A stretch of DNA of 33,670 bases from Chitinophagales bacterium (GTDB lineage: Bacteria > Bacteroidota > Bacteroidia > Chitinophagales > Chitinophagaceae): the NCBI GenBank assembly GCA_025355935.1, contig JANXYS010000073.1:1-33670 (forward strand), given 5' to 3'. Below the pieces are notes generated by a model that had not been told where the DNA came from, made no database searches, and saw nothing but the letters and a program-made list of their open reading frames with translations. Below are positions 8,813 to 16,897 of this stretch, in pieces. A program made the position numbers and the translations under genes. The number at the start of each line of letters is the position of its first letter. The first letter of the stretch is position 1.

Positions 8813-9898
8813 TCAATTAATAACTGCTTCGTTAAGTTCAACTAGCCTTTCTAAATATTCACCTAGCTGCTCATTAGTGTGAACAGCTTTATTATTATAC
8901 CATTGCTGATACCACTGCATTGTTTTTTCAACAGCTTCGGTAGTATTCCAAACCGCTTTCCATTGTAACCGGGTTACGGCTTTTGTGTTATCAAGGATCA
9001 GGAGACCGGCTTCGTGAACTGCATCTTCAGGTGTCCCAAATTCGATGTCTATTAAATTCCATGTTGCTTTCGCAATTTCTGCTACTTGTTCAACATTTTT
9101 TACGTCACTGCTGTCCGGGGAGAAGTTCCAAGCCTCCGCAAAAGCAGTATCTTCTTCCAGCAATTTTTTTCCAAGTAAGAGATACCCGTATACACAATCG
9201 AGCACGTGTTGCCAGGGGCGTACACTCAAACGATTCCTGATCTTTACTTTCCGATTGTTCGAAGTTGCTGTGGCAATATCAGGTATCAAACGGTCAACGC
9301 TCCAATCACCACCTCCGATTACATTGCCGGCTCTTGCTGATGCGATCAGCATCTGATGTTTATTGTTATACTCTTTAATATTGAGGAAGGAATTTCGGTA
9401 AGACTTAATTAATATTTCGCAGCAAGCTTTCGATGAGCTATACATATCGTAACCTCCAAGAACGTCTTCTTCCGAGTAGGGTCTATCCCATTCCTTATTT
9501 TCATAAACCTTATCTGTAGTAATTAAAACAACAGCTGTTACCGACCTGCACTTTCTGGCTGCCTCAAGCACGTTCAAAGTACCAATAACATTTGTTTGAT
9601 ATGTATTAACTGGATCGTTATAAGAAGGCCTTACAAGCGCCTGCGCTGCAAGATGAAAGATAATATCGGGCTGTGCGTTACTAATGGCCGTTTCCAGCGA
9701 GTCAGCATCAAGTATATTTCCAAAAGTGGTTTTGTAATTGAGGTTTAACAGGCTAAAGTGGCTTGGTTCTGTTGTTGGGGGAAGCGCATATCCTTCTACG
9801 GCGACGCCAAGGGAATGAAACATTGCAGCCATCCACGAACCCTTAAAACCCGTATTTCCTGTAATAAAAACTTTCTTATGTTGATAAATGCTAAACAT
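8813..9898 (-). CDS. rfbG: CDP-glucose 4,6-dehydratase
   Basis: This is a 361-residue extended short-chain dehydrogenase. It begins MFSIYQHKKVFITGNTGFKGSW, where GNTGFKGSW is the NAD-binding loop typical of RfbG. The catalytic set is visible as ITTDKVYE (Thr and Asp) and YSSSKACCE (Tyr and Lys of the YxxxK pair). It converts CDP-D-glucose to CDP-4-keto-6-deoxy-D-glucose. I chose the ATG at 9898, two bases after the rfbF stop, because it matches the RfbG N-terminus. An ATG at 9919 inside rfbF would add seven unconserved residues. Following rfbF and preceding the C-methyltransferase, it supplies the keto-sugar for branching. No RfbH-type C-3 dehydrase is seen nearby, so a 3,6-dideoxyhexose is unlikely. 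Confidence 0.93.
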   Translation of the reverse strand: MFSIYQHKKVFITGNTGFKGSWMAAMFHSLGVAVEGYALPPTTEPSHFSLLNLNYKTTFGNILDADSLETAISNAQPDIIFHLAAQALVRPSYNDPVNTYQTNVIGTLNVLEAARKCRSVTAVVLITTDKVYENKEWDRPYSEEDVLGGYDMYSSSKACCEILIKSYRNSFLNIKEYNNKHQMLIASARAGNVIGGGDWSVDRLIPDIATATSNNRKVKIRNRLSVRPWQHVLDCVYGYLLLGKKLLEEDTAFAEAWNFSPDSSDVKNVEQVAEIAKATWNLIDIEFGTPEDAVHEAGLLILDNTKAVTRLQWKAVWNTTEAVEKTMQWYQQWYNNKAVHTNEQLGEYLERLVELNEAVIN

Positions 9899-9900
9899 AT

Positions 9901-10680
9901 TTAATTCCAGGTTTTCCATTTTGCATTACCAGTGGCCCACATTTCCTCCAATTCAACTCTATCGCGGAGCGCATCCATGCATTTCCAAAATCCACCATGT
10001 TTATAAGCAGCAAGTTGTCCATCGCGAGCGATTTGTGTAAGTGGTTCCTTTTCGAGCTGGATAGTGTCCATGTCACTATCGAGATAATTAAAGACACCTG
10101 GTTCCATAACAAAAAACCCCCCGTTAATCCATAAGCCATCGCCTTCGGGTTTTTCTTCAAAATGCAGCACCGTCCCCGTGTCATCCGTATCAAGATTTCC
10201 AAAACGGCCAGGAATTTTTACGGACGTAAGGGTGACAATCTTGCCGGCCTTTTCGTGAAAATCAATCAGTTCATCAATATCTACATCGCTTACACCATCG
10301 CCGTATGTGAGCATAAATCGTTCGTTACCAATATACTTCTGCACGCGTTTGAGGCGGCCTGCAGTATTTGTGTAAAGCCCTGTATCAGCGAGGGTAACTT
10401 TAAAGGATTCAGTGTTAGAAAAATGCACGTCGATCTTGTTTCGCTCAAGTTCAATAGTAACATCGGAATTATACAGAAAATAATTTAGGAAATATTGTTT
10501 GATGAATTCTGCTTTATACCCCAGGCACAACACAAAATCGTTATACCCAAATTTCTCGTAGATCTTCATTATGTGCCAAAGGATGGGCTTCCCGCCAATT
10601 TCCACCATTGGTTTTGGCCTGGCTTCTGTTTCTTCCATGAGCCGCGTACCTAATCCGCCGGCAAATATTACAACTTTCAT
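9901..10680 (-). CDS. rfbF: Glucose-1-phosphate cytidylyltransferase
   Basis: This 259-residue nucleotidyltransferase starts MKVVIFAGGLGTRLMEET, with the G-G-x-G-T-R nucleotide-binding loop and the downstream RPKPMVEIGGKPILWHIM block containing the catalytic Lys. 'LTYGDGVSDVDI' carries the metal-binding Asp. The length and the 'HGGFWKCMDALRDRVELEEM' tail are characteristic of RfbF rather than RmlA or GalU. It makes CDP-D-glucose from glucose-1-phosphate and CTP. The ATG at 10680 was preferred over a TTG at 10689 because it gives the family N-terminus. A TACTTTTG -7 box lies about 70 bases upstream, so rfbF probably heads the transcript that runs through the rest of the polysaccharide genes. 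Confidence 0.94.
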   Translation of the reverse strand: MKVVIFAGGLGTRLMEETEARPKPMVEIGGKPILWHIMKIYEKFGYNDFVLCLGYKAEFIKQYFLNYFLYNSDVTIELERNKIDVHFSNTESFKVTLADTGLYTNTAGRLKRVQKYIGNERFMLTYGDGVSDVDIDELIDFHEKAGKIVTLTSVKIPGRFGNLDTDDTGTVLHFEEKPEGDGLWINGGFFVMEPGVFNYLDSDMDTIQLEKEPLTQIARDGQLAAYKHGGFWKCMDALRDRVELEEMWATGNAKWKTWN

Positions 10681-10748
10681 TCGTTTCAACTTAAGTACCG
10701 AAATATGAAAAAGGTAGCACTGTGGTTATACCATTTTTATGAATGCCG

Positions 10749-10756
10749 CAAAAGTA
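10749..10756 (-). promoter_or_regulatory. Bacteroidota-type -7 box upstream of rfbF
   Basis: On the minus strand this reads TACTTTTG, a full match to the TAnnTTTG consensus. It sits in the 147-base gap between the fcl stop and the rfbF start, leaving a leader of roughly 60 bases. No convincing TTG-type -33 element is visible about 20 bases further upstream. It would separate the gmd-fcl transcript from the rfbF-to-glycosyltransferase transcript. Confidence 0.5.
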
Positions 10757-10827
10757 TGGCTAAAATTTTAAAAAAACTGCCGGAATGAGAGTTTTCAGCT
10801 GGCTATAACAAGCACGCTCTAGCGTAT

Positions 10828-11754
10828 TTAATTGTTCTGAATAAAGTTTTCGTAAACGCGGGCAATGCCTTCTTGCAGGCCAATTTTATGTCTCCATCCT
10901 AAGGAATGAACCTTGCTAACATCGAGCAATTTTCGTATAGTTCCATCTGGCTTGCTTAAGTCGAAAACAATCTCGCCTGAATAGCCAGTGATTTTCTTAA
11001 TCATTAAGGCAAGTTCCATGATGGTCAGGTCTGTTCCGGTTCCAACGTTTATACAGCCTTCCTCATTGTAATATTCCATCAAAAAAACGCAGGCATCCGC
11101 CATATCGTCCACATGCATGAATTCGCGCATTGGTAGTCCGCTGCCCCAAACATTCACAGTGGCTTCACTATTTATTAGTGCGGTGTGAAACTTGCTTAAG
11201 AGTGCAGGCAGCACATGGGAGTTATTTAGATCATAGTTATCGTTAGGCCCATACAGGTTTGTAGGCATAACACTTATAAAATTACACCCGTGCTGGGCAC
11301 GGTAAGCATCACACAACTTTATTCCCGCAATTTTGGCAATTGCATAGGGTTCGTTTGTTGGCTCCAGCTCTCCTGTTAATAAATATTCTTCTTTTAGTGG
11401 TTGAGATGCATTTTTAGGGTAGATGCAACTGCTCCCGAGGAACATCATTTTTTTAACCTGGTGCTTCCAGGCCGCGTGAATAATGTTGGCCTCCATAAGT
11501 ATGTTATCATAAATAAAGTCAGCGCGGTAGGTATTATTAGCCAGTATTCCGCCTACTTTGGCGGCAGCGAGGAATACGAACATAGGCTGCTCTGCTTGAA
11601 AAAAATTATTTACGGCCTGCTGGTTCCGAAGATCTAGTTCTTTTGATGACCGTAATACGAAATTGTCGAAGCCTTTGCTTTTAAGATTTCGCAAAATAGC
11701 TGAGCCAACCATTCCATTGTGCCCGGCAATATATATTTTATCGGATGCCTGCAT
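10828..11754 (-). CDS. fcl: GDP-L-fucose synthase
   Basis: This 308-residue epimerase/reductase of the extended SDR family has NADP-binding GHNGMVGSAI (11-20) and a FLGSSCIYPKNASQPLKEE block with Ser108, Ser109 and Cys110. The catalytic pair is Tyr137 and Lys141 in EPYAIAKIAG. The pattern AAAKVGGILANNTYRADF is diagnostic of Fcl/WcaG. It converts GDP-4-keto-6-deoxy-D-mannose to GDP-L-fucose in the cytoplasm. It starts two bases after the gmd stop, so the pair is tightly coupled. Length and motifs are complete. Together with gmd it predicts L-fucose, or an acetylated derivative, in the surface glycan. Confidence 0.96.
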   Translation of the reverse strand: MQASDKIYIAGHNGMVGSAILRNLKSKGFDNFVLRSSKELDLRNQQAVNNFFQAEQPMFVFLAAAKVGGILANNTYRADFIYDNILMEANIIHAAWKHQVKKMMFLGSSCIYPKNASQPLKEEYLLTGELEPTNEPYAIAKIAGIKLCDAYRAQHGCNFISVMPTNLYGPNDNYDLNNSHVLPALLSKFHTALINSEATVNVWGSGLPMREFMHVDDMADACVFLMEYYNEEGCINVGTGTDLTIMELALMIKKITGYSGEIVFDLSKPDGTIRKLLDVSKVHSLGWRHKIGLQEGIARVYENFIQNN

Positions 11755-11756
11755 CG

Positions 11757-12863
11757 TCAGTTAATAGTTTTATAATAACCATTCTCTTTAAGCAGTAATT
11801 GCATTTTCATTAATTGTAAGTCGGCGTCCACCATTTCTTTCACCAGCATGGGGAGGGTATACTTTGGCTCCCATCCTAGCTGTGTCTTGGCTTTAGTTGG
11901 ATCCCCTATTAAAAGGTCGACTTCGGTAGGACGATAATAATTCTTATCCACAGCCAGCACCTCTCTTCCTATCGGCAACTGGTAGTTTTCATTGCTGCAA
12001 GAGTCAACCACCGCTTTTTCATTTTCATGCTCGCCGGAAAATTTTAATGTAATTCCAACCTCGCCGAAGGCCATTTTTACAAAATCCCGAACAGTGGTTG
12101 TTACACCCGTAGCAATTACATAATCTTCAGCTACGTCTTGTTGTAGGATGCGCCACATAGCTTCCACGTAATCTTTCGCATGCCCCCAATCCCGCTGAGC
12201 ATTTAAATTTCCCAAATAGAGCTTTTCCTGCATCCCTAAAGCAATTTCAGCGACCGCGCGTGTAATTTTCCTGGTAACAAAAGTTTCTCCGCGTAAAGGG
12301 CTTTCGTGGTTAAACAGGATTCCATTACACGCATAGATATTATATGCTTCCCTGTAATTTACCGTGATCCAATAAGCATACTGCTTCGCAACAGCATACG
12401 GCGAACGTGGGTAGAAAGGGGTTTTTTCATTTTGAGGAACAGCCTGAACAAGGCCATAGAGTTCAGATGTAGAAGCCTGATAGATTCTGGATTTTCCTTC
12501 CAATTTAAGGATTCTGACGGCCTCAAGTAACCGTAAAGTTCCCAGTGCATCAGTATTGCCTACATACTCAGGGGTATCAAAACTTACATGAACGTGGCTC
12601 ATAGCGCCAAGATTGTAAATTTCGTCAGGCTGAACTTCCTGGATGATCCGAATGATATTCGTAGAGTCAGTCAGATCGCCATAATGTAATTTAAACCGCA
12701 CATTTTTTTCATGTGGATCCTGGTATATATGATCGATTCTTTGTGTATTAATTTGGGATGCTCTTCTTTTAATGCCATGTACGTGGTAGCCCTTGCTTAA
12801 AAGCAAGTCCGCTAAATATGCACCATCCTGTCCGGTGACTCCTGTAATTAAGGCAACTTTCAT
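11757..12863 (-). CDS. gmd: GDP-mannose 4,6-dehydratase
   Basis: This 368-residue SDR dehydratase begins MKVALITGVTGQDGAYLADLLL with the Gly8/Gly11/Gly14 NAD(P) loop. It has IYQASTSELYG (catalytic Thr132 and Glu134) and Tyr156/Lys160 in YPRSPYAVAKQYA. NHESPLRGETFVTRKI and QRDWGHAKDYVEAMW are nearly invariant in Gmd. It makes GDP-4-keto-6-deoxy-D-mannose. I start it at the ATG at 12863, since an in-frame ATG at 12935 would overlap the upstream gene by 53 bases and add 24 unconserved residues. It lies 19 bases after the acetyltransferase gene. Known Gmd proteins are about this length. Confidence 0.96.
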   Translation of the reverse strand: MKVALITGVTGQDGAYLADLLLSKGYHVHGIKRRASQINTQRIDHIYQDPHEKNVRFKLHYGDLTDSTNIIRIIQEVQPDEIYNLGAMSHVHVSFDTPEYVGNTDALGTLRLLEAVRILKLEGKSRIYQASTSELYGLVQAVPQNEKTPFYPRSPYAVAKQYAYWITVNYREAYNIYACNGILFNHESPLRGETFVTRKITRAVAEIALGMQEKLYLGNLNAQRDWGHAKDYVEAMWRILQQDVAEDYVIATGVTTTVRDFVKMAFGEVGITLKFSGEHENEKAVVDSCSNENYQLPIGREVLAVDKNYYRPTEVDLLIGDPTKAKTQLGWEPKYTLPMLVKEMVDADLQLMKMQLLLKENGYYKTIN

Positions 12864-12882
12864 ACTTCTTGTTTCATTTATT

Positions 12883-13482
12883 TCACCGCTCACCCAGCTC
12901 CAACCCGACGTTGATCCTAGTAACTTTTCCTTCATTCAGCTTGTAAGTTCCACTCCCACCCCCACATTGGCTAATCCCCTCCTTGTCAAATGTAAGAGTT
13001 ATGCCGTTCTCACTTACCCAACCGACTGTCCGGGCAGGATTGCCGACTACGATCGAATACGAATCTACATCTCTTGTTACCACAGCGCCGGCACCAATCA
13101 TAGCATAGTCACCAATGGTAATACCGCAGATAATGGTGGCATTTGCTCCTACCGACGCCCCCTTCCGAACTATAGTAGATTTAAACTCTTCCTTTCTTTC
13201 AATAAAACTTCGCGGGTTCGTTACATTGGTAAAAACAACTGACGGCCCAATAAACACATTTGCTTCTAACTGCACCCCATTATAAACTGAAACGTTATTC
13301 TGTATTTTCACTGCATCCCCTATTATAGTATTGTTGTCAATGAAAACATTCTGGCCAATATTGCAGTACTTGCCGATTACTGCGCTGCGCATAATATGAC
13401 AGAAGTGCCATATTCTGGTACCTTCGCCAATAATAGCTCCATCGTCTACTATGGTTGTATGATGTATAAGTTCGTGATGCAT
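12883..13482 (-). CDS. WbpD/WlbB-like sugar N-acetyltransferase (beta-helix)
   Basis: This 199-residue left-handed beta-helix protein has repeated [IV]G-type hexapeptides from residue 10 to about 150: IVDDGAIIGEGTRIWHFCHI, VIGKYCNIGQNVFI, IIGDAVKIQNNVSVY. 'GAVVTRDVDSYSIVVGNPARTVGWVSENG' closes the helix. This is the pattern of WbpD, WlbB, FdtC and QdtC, which acetylate a C-3 (or C-4) amino group on UDP- or dTDP-linked amino sugars using acetyl-CoA. The tail keeps the short 'LTFDKEGIS' region of such proteins. No aminotransferase is present in the window, so the amino-sugar substrate must come from elsewhere. It is the first gene of the gmd-fcl unit, with a -7 box almost touching its start. 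Confidence 0.82.
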   Translation of the reverse strand: MHHELIHHTTIVDDGAIIGEGTRIWHFCHIMRSAVIGKYCNIGQNVFIDNNTIIGDAVKIQNNVSVYNGVQLEANVFIGPSVVFTNVTNPRSFIERKEEFKSTIVRKGASVGANATIICGITIGDYAMIGAGAVVTRDVDSYSIVVGNPARTVGWVSENGITLTFDKEGISQCGGGSGTYKLNEGKVTRINVGLELGER

Positions 13483-13488
13483 CCATTA

Positions 13489-13496
13489 CAAAAATA
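13489..13496 (-). promoter_or_regulatory. -7 box for the WbpD-like/gmd/fcl unit
   Basis: On the minus strand this reads TATTTTTG, matching TAnnTTTG. Only six bases separate it from the ATG at 13482, so the transcript would be leaderless or nearly so. It is arranged back-to-back with the ABC-F promoter in the same 142-base divergent intergenic region. Confidence 0.5.
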
Positions 13497-13611
13497 TGAG
13501 TTATTCGGAAGAAGACAATAGGCAGAAAGATGTAGGAGCTTCGTAAAGGCATGGAAGGCATTGCAATAGCAATATCATCAGCCTTAATCTGTAACTAAAA
13601 AGCGCATGTAC

Positions 13612-13619
13612 TATCTTTG
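13612..13619 (+). promoter_or_regulatory. -7 box for the ABC-F gene
   Basis: The plus strand reads TATCTTTG, a full match to the Bacteroidota TAnnTTTG -7 element. Five bases separate it from the ATG at 13625, which implies a leaderless or extremely short-leader mRNA. No clear -33 TTG is seen at the expected distance. Confidence 0.5.
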
Positions 13620-13624
13620 TAGCT

Positions 13625-15535
13625 ATGCATTACGCCTCAGTAGAGAACCTGACCAAGTCGTTTGGGATTAGAACTCTTTTTAAAAATATCTCCATCAACA
13701 TAGAAGAAGGTGATAAAATTGCCCTCGTAGCCCGGAATGGTAGTGGGAAAAGCACATTGATGAAGATTATTGCCAGTTTGGATACGGCTGACAGTGGAAC
13801 AGTTTGGGTTCACAAAGAAATAAAAACTGTCATGCTCCAGCAGGATAACGATTTTGATGGCAATAAAACCATCTGGGATAATGTTCTCCGCCTCGATAAT
13901 CCAGTTGTAAAAGTAGTAAAGGAATATGAATTGTTTTTAGAAGAAGGTTCCGATGATCATGATAAGCTGGGAGACCTGATGGCTAAAATTGATGACCTGA
14001 ATGCATGGAGCTTTGAGAGCGATCTTAAACAGATCCTTGGTAAATTAAACCTTCATCACCTTAATGAAAAAGTTGGAAATCTTAGTGGCGGCCAAAAGAA
14101 GCGGGTGGCATTGGCGCAGGCTCTAATTGAAGCCCAGCTCCACGAAGGCAGGTGTCTGCTTATCCTAGATGAACCTACCAATCATCTGGACGTTAGCATG
14201 ATTGAGTGGCTGGAGGAATACCTCGACGCCGCGAAGATCACCCTGCTACTGGTTACTCATGACCGCTATTTCCTGGATGTTGTTTGTAACGAGATTGTAG
14301 AGATTGACGATGAAAAGGTTTTTGTTTACAAAGGAGATTACGATTATTTCCTCGAACAAAAAAGTCTTCGGGTAGAAGTACAGCAGAGCGAATTACAAAA
14401 AGATAAAAATATATTCCGAAAAGAACTGGAATGGATGCGGAAGCAGCCAAAAGCACGTACGACAAAAAGTAAGAGCCGACAGGACGCCTTTGCCGAGGTA
14501 GAAGACCGCGTAAAATTGCAGAAGGATGTTGCGGAAGTAAGCCTGCAGGTAAAAATGACCAGGCTGGGTGGAAAAATTCTAGAATTAAAAAAGGTAAATA
14601 AGTCATTTGGTGACCTGACGATTATGAAGGGTTTCGATTATACTTTCAAGAGAGGTGAACGTATTGGAGTAGTAGGAAAAAACGGTGTCGGAAAATCTAC
14701 CTTTCTAAAAATTGCCTTACAACTTGAATTGCCCGATAGTGGCAAGATCAATCATGGAGATACCGTAGTATTCGGCAATTTCAGCCAGGATGGGTTAATC
14801 TATAAAGAAGACAAGCGGGCGATAGAATACGTAAAAGATATGGCCGAGTATTTTCCGCTGGCCGATGGTACCAAAATTTCTGCAAGTATGTTCATGGAAA
14901 AGTTTGGCTTTACCTCGGAACAGCAGTACACAATGCTTAGTAAATTAAGCGGCGGCGAAAAACGTCGTTTGCATTTGATGAGTGTATTATTTCTTAACCC
15001 GAATTTCCTAGTACTCGATGAGCCAACTAACGACCTGGATCTTCAGACACTAAGAACATTGGAAGAATTTTTACTTGATTACCCAGGTTGTATCCTTATC
15101 GTAAGCCATGACCGTTATTTTATGGACCGGATGGTAGACCACCTTTTTGCGTTTGAAGGGAATGGGGTAATTAGAGACTATCCGGGAAACTATACGCAAT
15201 ATCGCGCGGCTGTGAGCAGTGGATTACTTACGGATAAAGATCAACAGATCATGAAATCAGTAGAAGAGAAACCCGTTGCCGAAAGCAACGCTTCCGTCGC
15301 GACTTCCAAGAAACCGGAGCCCGCAAAAAAAATATCGTTTAAAGAAAAATTTGAACTCGAAAGCCTCGATAAAGAAATGCCCCGTTTGCAGGATGAAAAG
15401 AAAAAACTGGAAGAAAAAATGAGTGGAAATCTGCCTTATGATGAATTGCAGAAAGCATCCGATCGCATCAGCGAACTCATTGCTACGTTGGACGAAAAAG
15501 AAATGCGCTGGTTAGAATTGAGCGAACGGCTATAA
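13625..15535 (+). CDS. ABC-F family ATPase (Uup/EttA-like)
   Basis: This 636-residue soluble protein has two ABC ATPase domains and no membrane segments. The first has Walker A ARNGSGKST (36-44), signature LSGGQKKRVALAQAL, and Walker B LLILDEPTNHLD. The second has GKNGVGKST, LSGGEKRRLHLMSV and VLDEPTNDLD. Between them is the basic ABC-F linker region (WMRKQPKARTTKSKSRQ), which in this family contacts the ribosome. The last ~90 residues are charged and coiled-coil-like, as in Uup. ABC-F proteins act on ribosomes or, for Uup, also on DNA and replication. It stands alone, divergent from the polysaccharide genes, with its own promoter and terminator, so the link to them is only positional. Confidence 0.95.
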   Translation: MHYASVENLTKSFGIRTLFKNISINIEEGDKIALVARNGSGKSTLMKIIASLDTADSGTVWVHKEIKTVMLQQDNDFDGNKTIWDNVLRLDNPVVKVVKEYELFLEEGSDDHDKLGDLMAKIDDLNAWSFESDLKQILGKLNLHHLNEKVGNLSGGQKKRVALAQALIEAQLHEGRCLLILDEPTNHLDVSMIEWLEEYLDAAKITLLLVTHDRYFLDVVCNEIVEIDDEKVFVYKGDYDYFLEQKSLRVEVQQSELQKDKNIFRKELEWMRKQPKARTTKSKSRQDAFAEVEDRVKLQKDVAEVSLQVKMTRLGGKILELKKVNKSFGDLTIMKGFDYTFKRGERIGVVGKNGVGKSTFLKIALQLELPDSGKINHGDTVVFGNFSQDGLIYKEDKRAIEYVKDMAEYFPLADGTKISASMFMEKFGFTSEQQYTMLSKLSGGEKRRLHLMSVLFLNPNFLVLDEPTNDLDLQTLRTLEEFLLDYPGCILIVSHDRYFMDRMVDHLFAFEGNGVIRDYPGNYTQYRAAVSSGLLTDKDQQIMKSVEEKPVAESNASVATSKKPEPAKKISFKEKFELESLDKEMPRLQDEKKKLEEKMSGNLPYDELQKASDRISELIATLDEKEMRWLELSERL

Positions 15536-15556
15536 TTGTTTAGAAAATAGTTTAGC

Positions 15557-15588
15557 ATACCAGGCCAATCAGCCTGGTATTTTTGTTT
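15557..15588 (+). terminator. Rho-independent terminator after the ABC-F gene
   Basis: A perfect 9-bp stem (ATACCAGGC pairing with GCCTGGTAT) with a 6-base loop is followed by TTTTGTTT. It begins 21 bases after the ABC-F stop codon. Confidence 0.85.
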
Positions 15589-15739
15589 GCAAAACATGTG
15601 ATCTACTAGGCCCAGGGGGGAGCAGAGCTCCATTATAGAGCATTTTACCTTACAAAGAGTTTTAATAGTTCTGATTTCGAGCAAACACATGCCGTTGTCG
15701 AAAAAACTTATAAATTGTGAAACCTCATAAATTGCCAGC

Positions 15740-16894
15740 ATGAACCAACGCTTCTATTCGCTCGATGTCTTCAGGGGGGCTACCGTAGCACTAATGATTT
15801 TAGTTAACAACCCGGGTAGCTGGGCTCACATTTACGCGCCTCTCGACCATTCTAGCTGGCACGGTTGTACGCCGACCGATTTAGTATTTCCCTTCTTTTT
15901 ATTTGCAGTTGGAAATGCCATGGCGTTTGTTTTGCCCAAACTGGAAGCAGCGGGTAAAAGTGTATTTTGGAGAAAAATAATAAAACGTAGCTTCCTTATT
16001 TTCTTTATCGGGCTTTTTCTTAACTGGTTTCCTTTTGTCCGATATGATAATACAATGCAAAAAATTGTTGGCCGACCTTATGAGACCCTCCGGATTTTTG
16101 GTGTTCTGCAGCGCATTGCTTGTGCCTATTTTTTCGCAGCAATTATTATTCATCTCTGTAAACTGCGCGGCTCTTTCGTTGCGGCTGGCACAATCCTCTT
16201 AGGATATTGGTTTTTATGTATCGTCGCTAACCCGTCAGACCCGTTTAGTATCAGTGGCTGGTTTGGAACAGCTGTAGATAAATCGCTCCTGGGCGAAAAT
16301 CACATGTACCATGGTGAAGGGATTGCATTTGATCCTGAAGGAACGATGAGTGTGTTTGGCTCTATTGTCCAGGTGATTTTCGGTTACCTCGTTGGCCAAT
16401 ATATACTTGCAAAGGGTAAAACACATGAAATGTTAAATGGCCTTTTCGTTACCGGCTGCGTATTAATATTCGCAGGTTTCTTTTGGGATATGAGTTTCCC
16501 GATTAACAAAAAAATATGGACAAGCAGTTACACTATTTATACAACAGGGCTTGCGCTGATGATCCTGAGCGTGTTGATTTACGTGATAGAATTTAGAAAT
16601 TACCGTGGTGGCTGGAGCCGCTTTTTTGATGTTTTCGGTAAAAATGCACTTTTCATATACATCATGAGTAGTGTGGTACCACGACTGCTCTCACTGATAC
16701 GTATACCAGGGGCAATAAATCCAACTGGCAGGCGTAACCAATTAGGGCCATTTGAATGGTTTTATGAATACCTCTGCAAACCAATTTTCAGCGATGAGCG
16801 AATGGCTTCCTTACTCTATGCTCTTTGTTTTATCACAATGATGTGGTTCTTCGCATGGTTACTTCACCGGAAAAAGATTTACATCCGCGTATAG
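15740..16894 (+). CDS. NagX-like membrane acyltransferase (HGSNAT/DUF5009 family)
   Basis: This 384-residue protein has about ten hydrophobic helices. The N-terminus RFYSLDVFRGATVALMILVNNPG and the motif DHSSWHGCTPTDLVFPFFLFAVG (36-58) define the bacterial relatives of heparan-alpha-glucosaminide N-acetyltransferase (COG4299). In several bacteria this gene, called nagX, sits in N-acetylglucosamine utilisation clusters. Here nagA lies about 900 bases further on, on the opposite strand, which supports that role. It ends three bases before the stop of the convergent EamA transporter gene. The likely job is transmembrane acetylation or handling of amino sugars; the exact reaction in bacteria is poorly established. 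Complete at both ends. Confidence 0.85.
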   Translation: MNQRFYSLDVFRGATVALMILVNNPGSWAHIYAPLDHSSWHGCTPTDLVFPFFLFAVGNAMAFVLPKLEAAGKSVFWRKIIKRSFLIFFIGLFLNWFPFVRYDNTMQKIVGRPYETLRIFGVLQRIACAYFFAAIIIHLCKLRGSFVAAGTILLGYWFLCIVANPSDPFSISGWFGTAVDKSLLGENHMYHGEGIAFDPEGTMSVFGSIVQVIFGYLVGQYILAKGKTHEMLNGLFVTGCVLIFAGFFWDMSFPINKKIWTSSYTIYTTGLALMILSVLIYVIEFRNYRGGWSRFFDVFGKNALFIYIMSSVVPRLLSLIRIPGAINPTGRRNQLGPFEWFYEYLCKPIFSDERMASLLYALCFITMMWFFAWLLHRKKIYIRV

Positions 16895-16897
16895 GCG

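Noticed and set aside
10812..10825. Small palindrome ACGCT-CT-AGCGT after the fcl stop as a terminator
   Set aside because: The stem is only 5 bp and no T-run follows on the minus strand.
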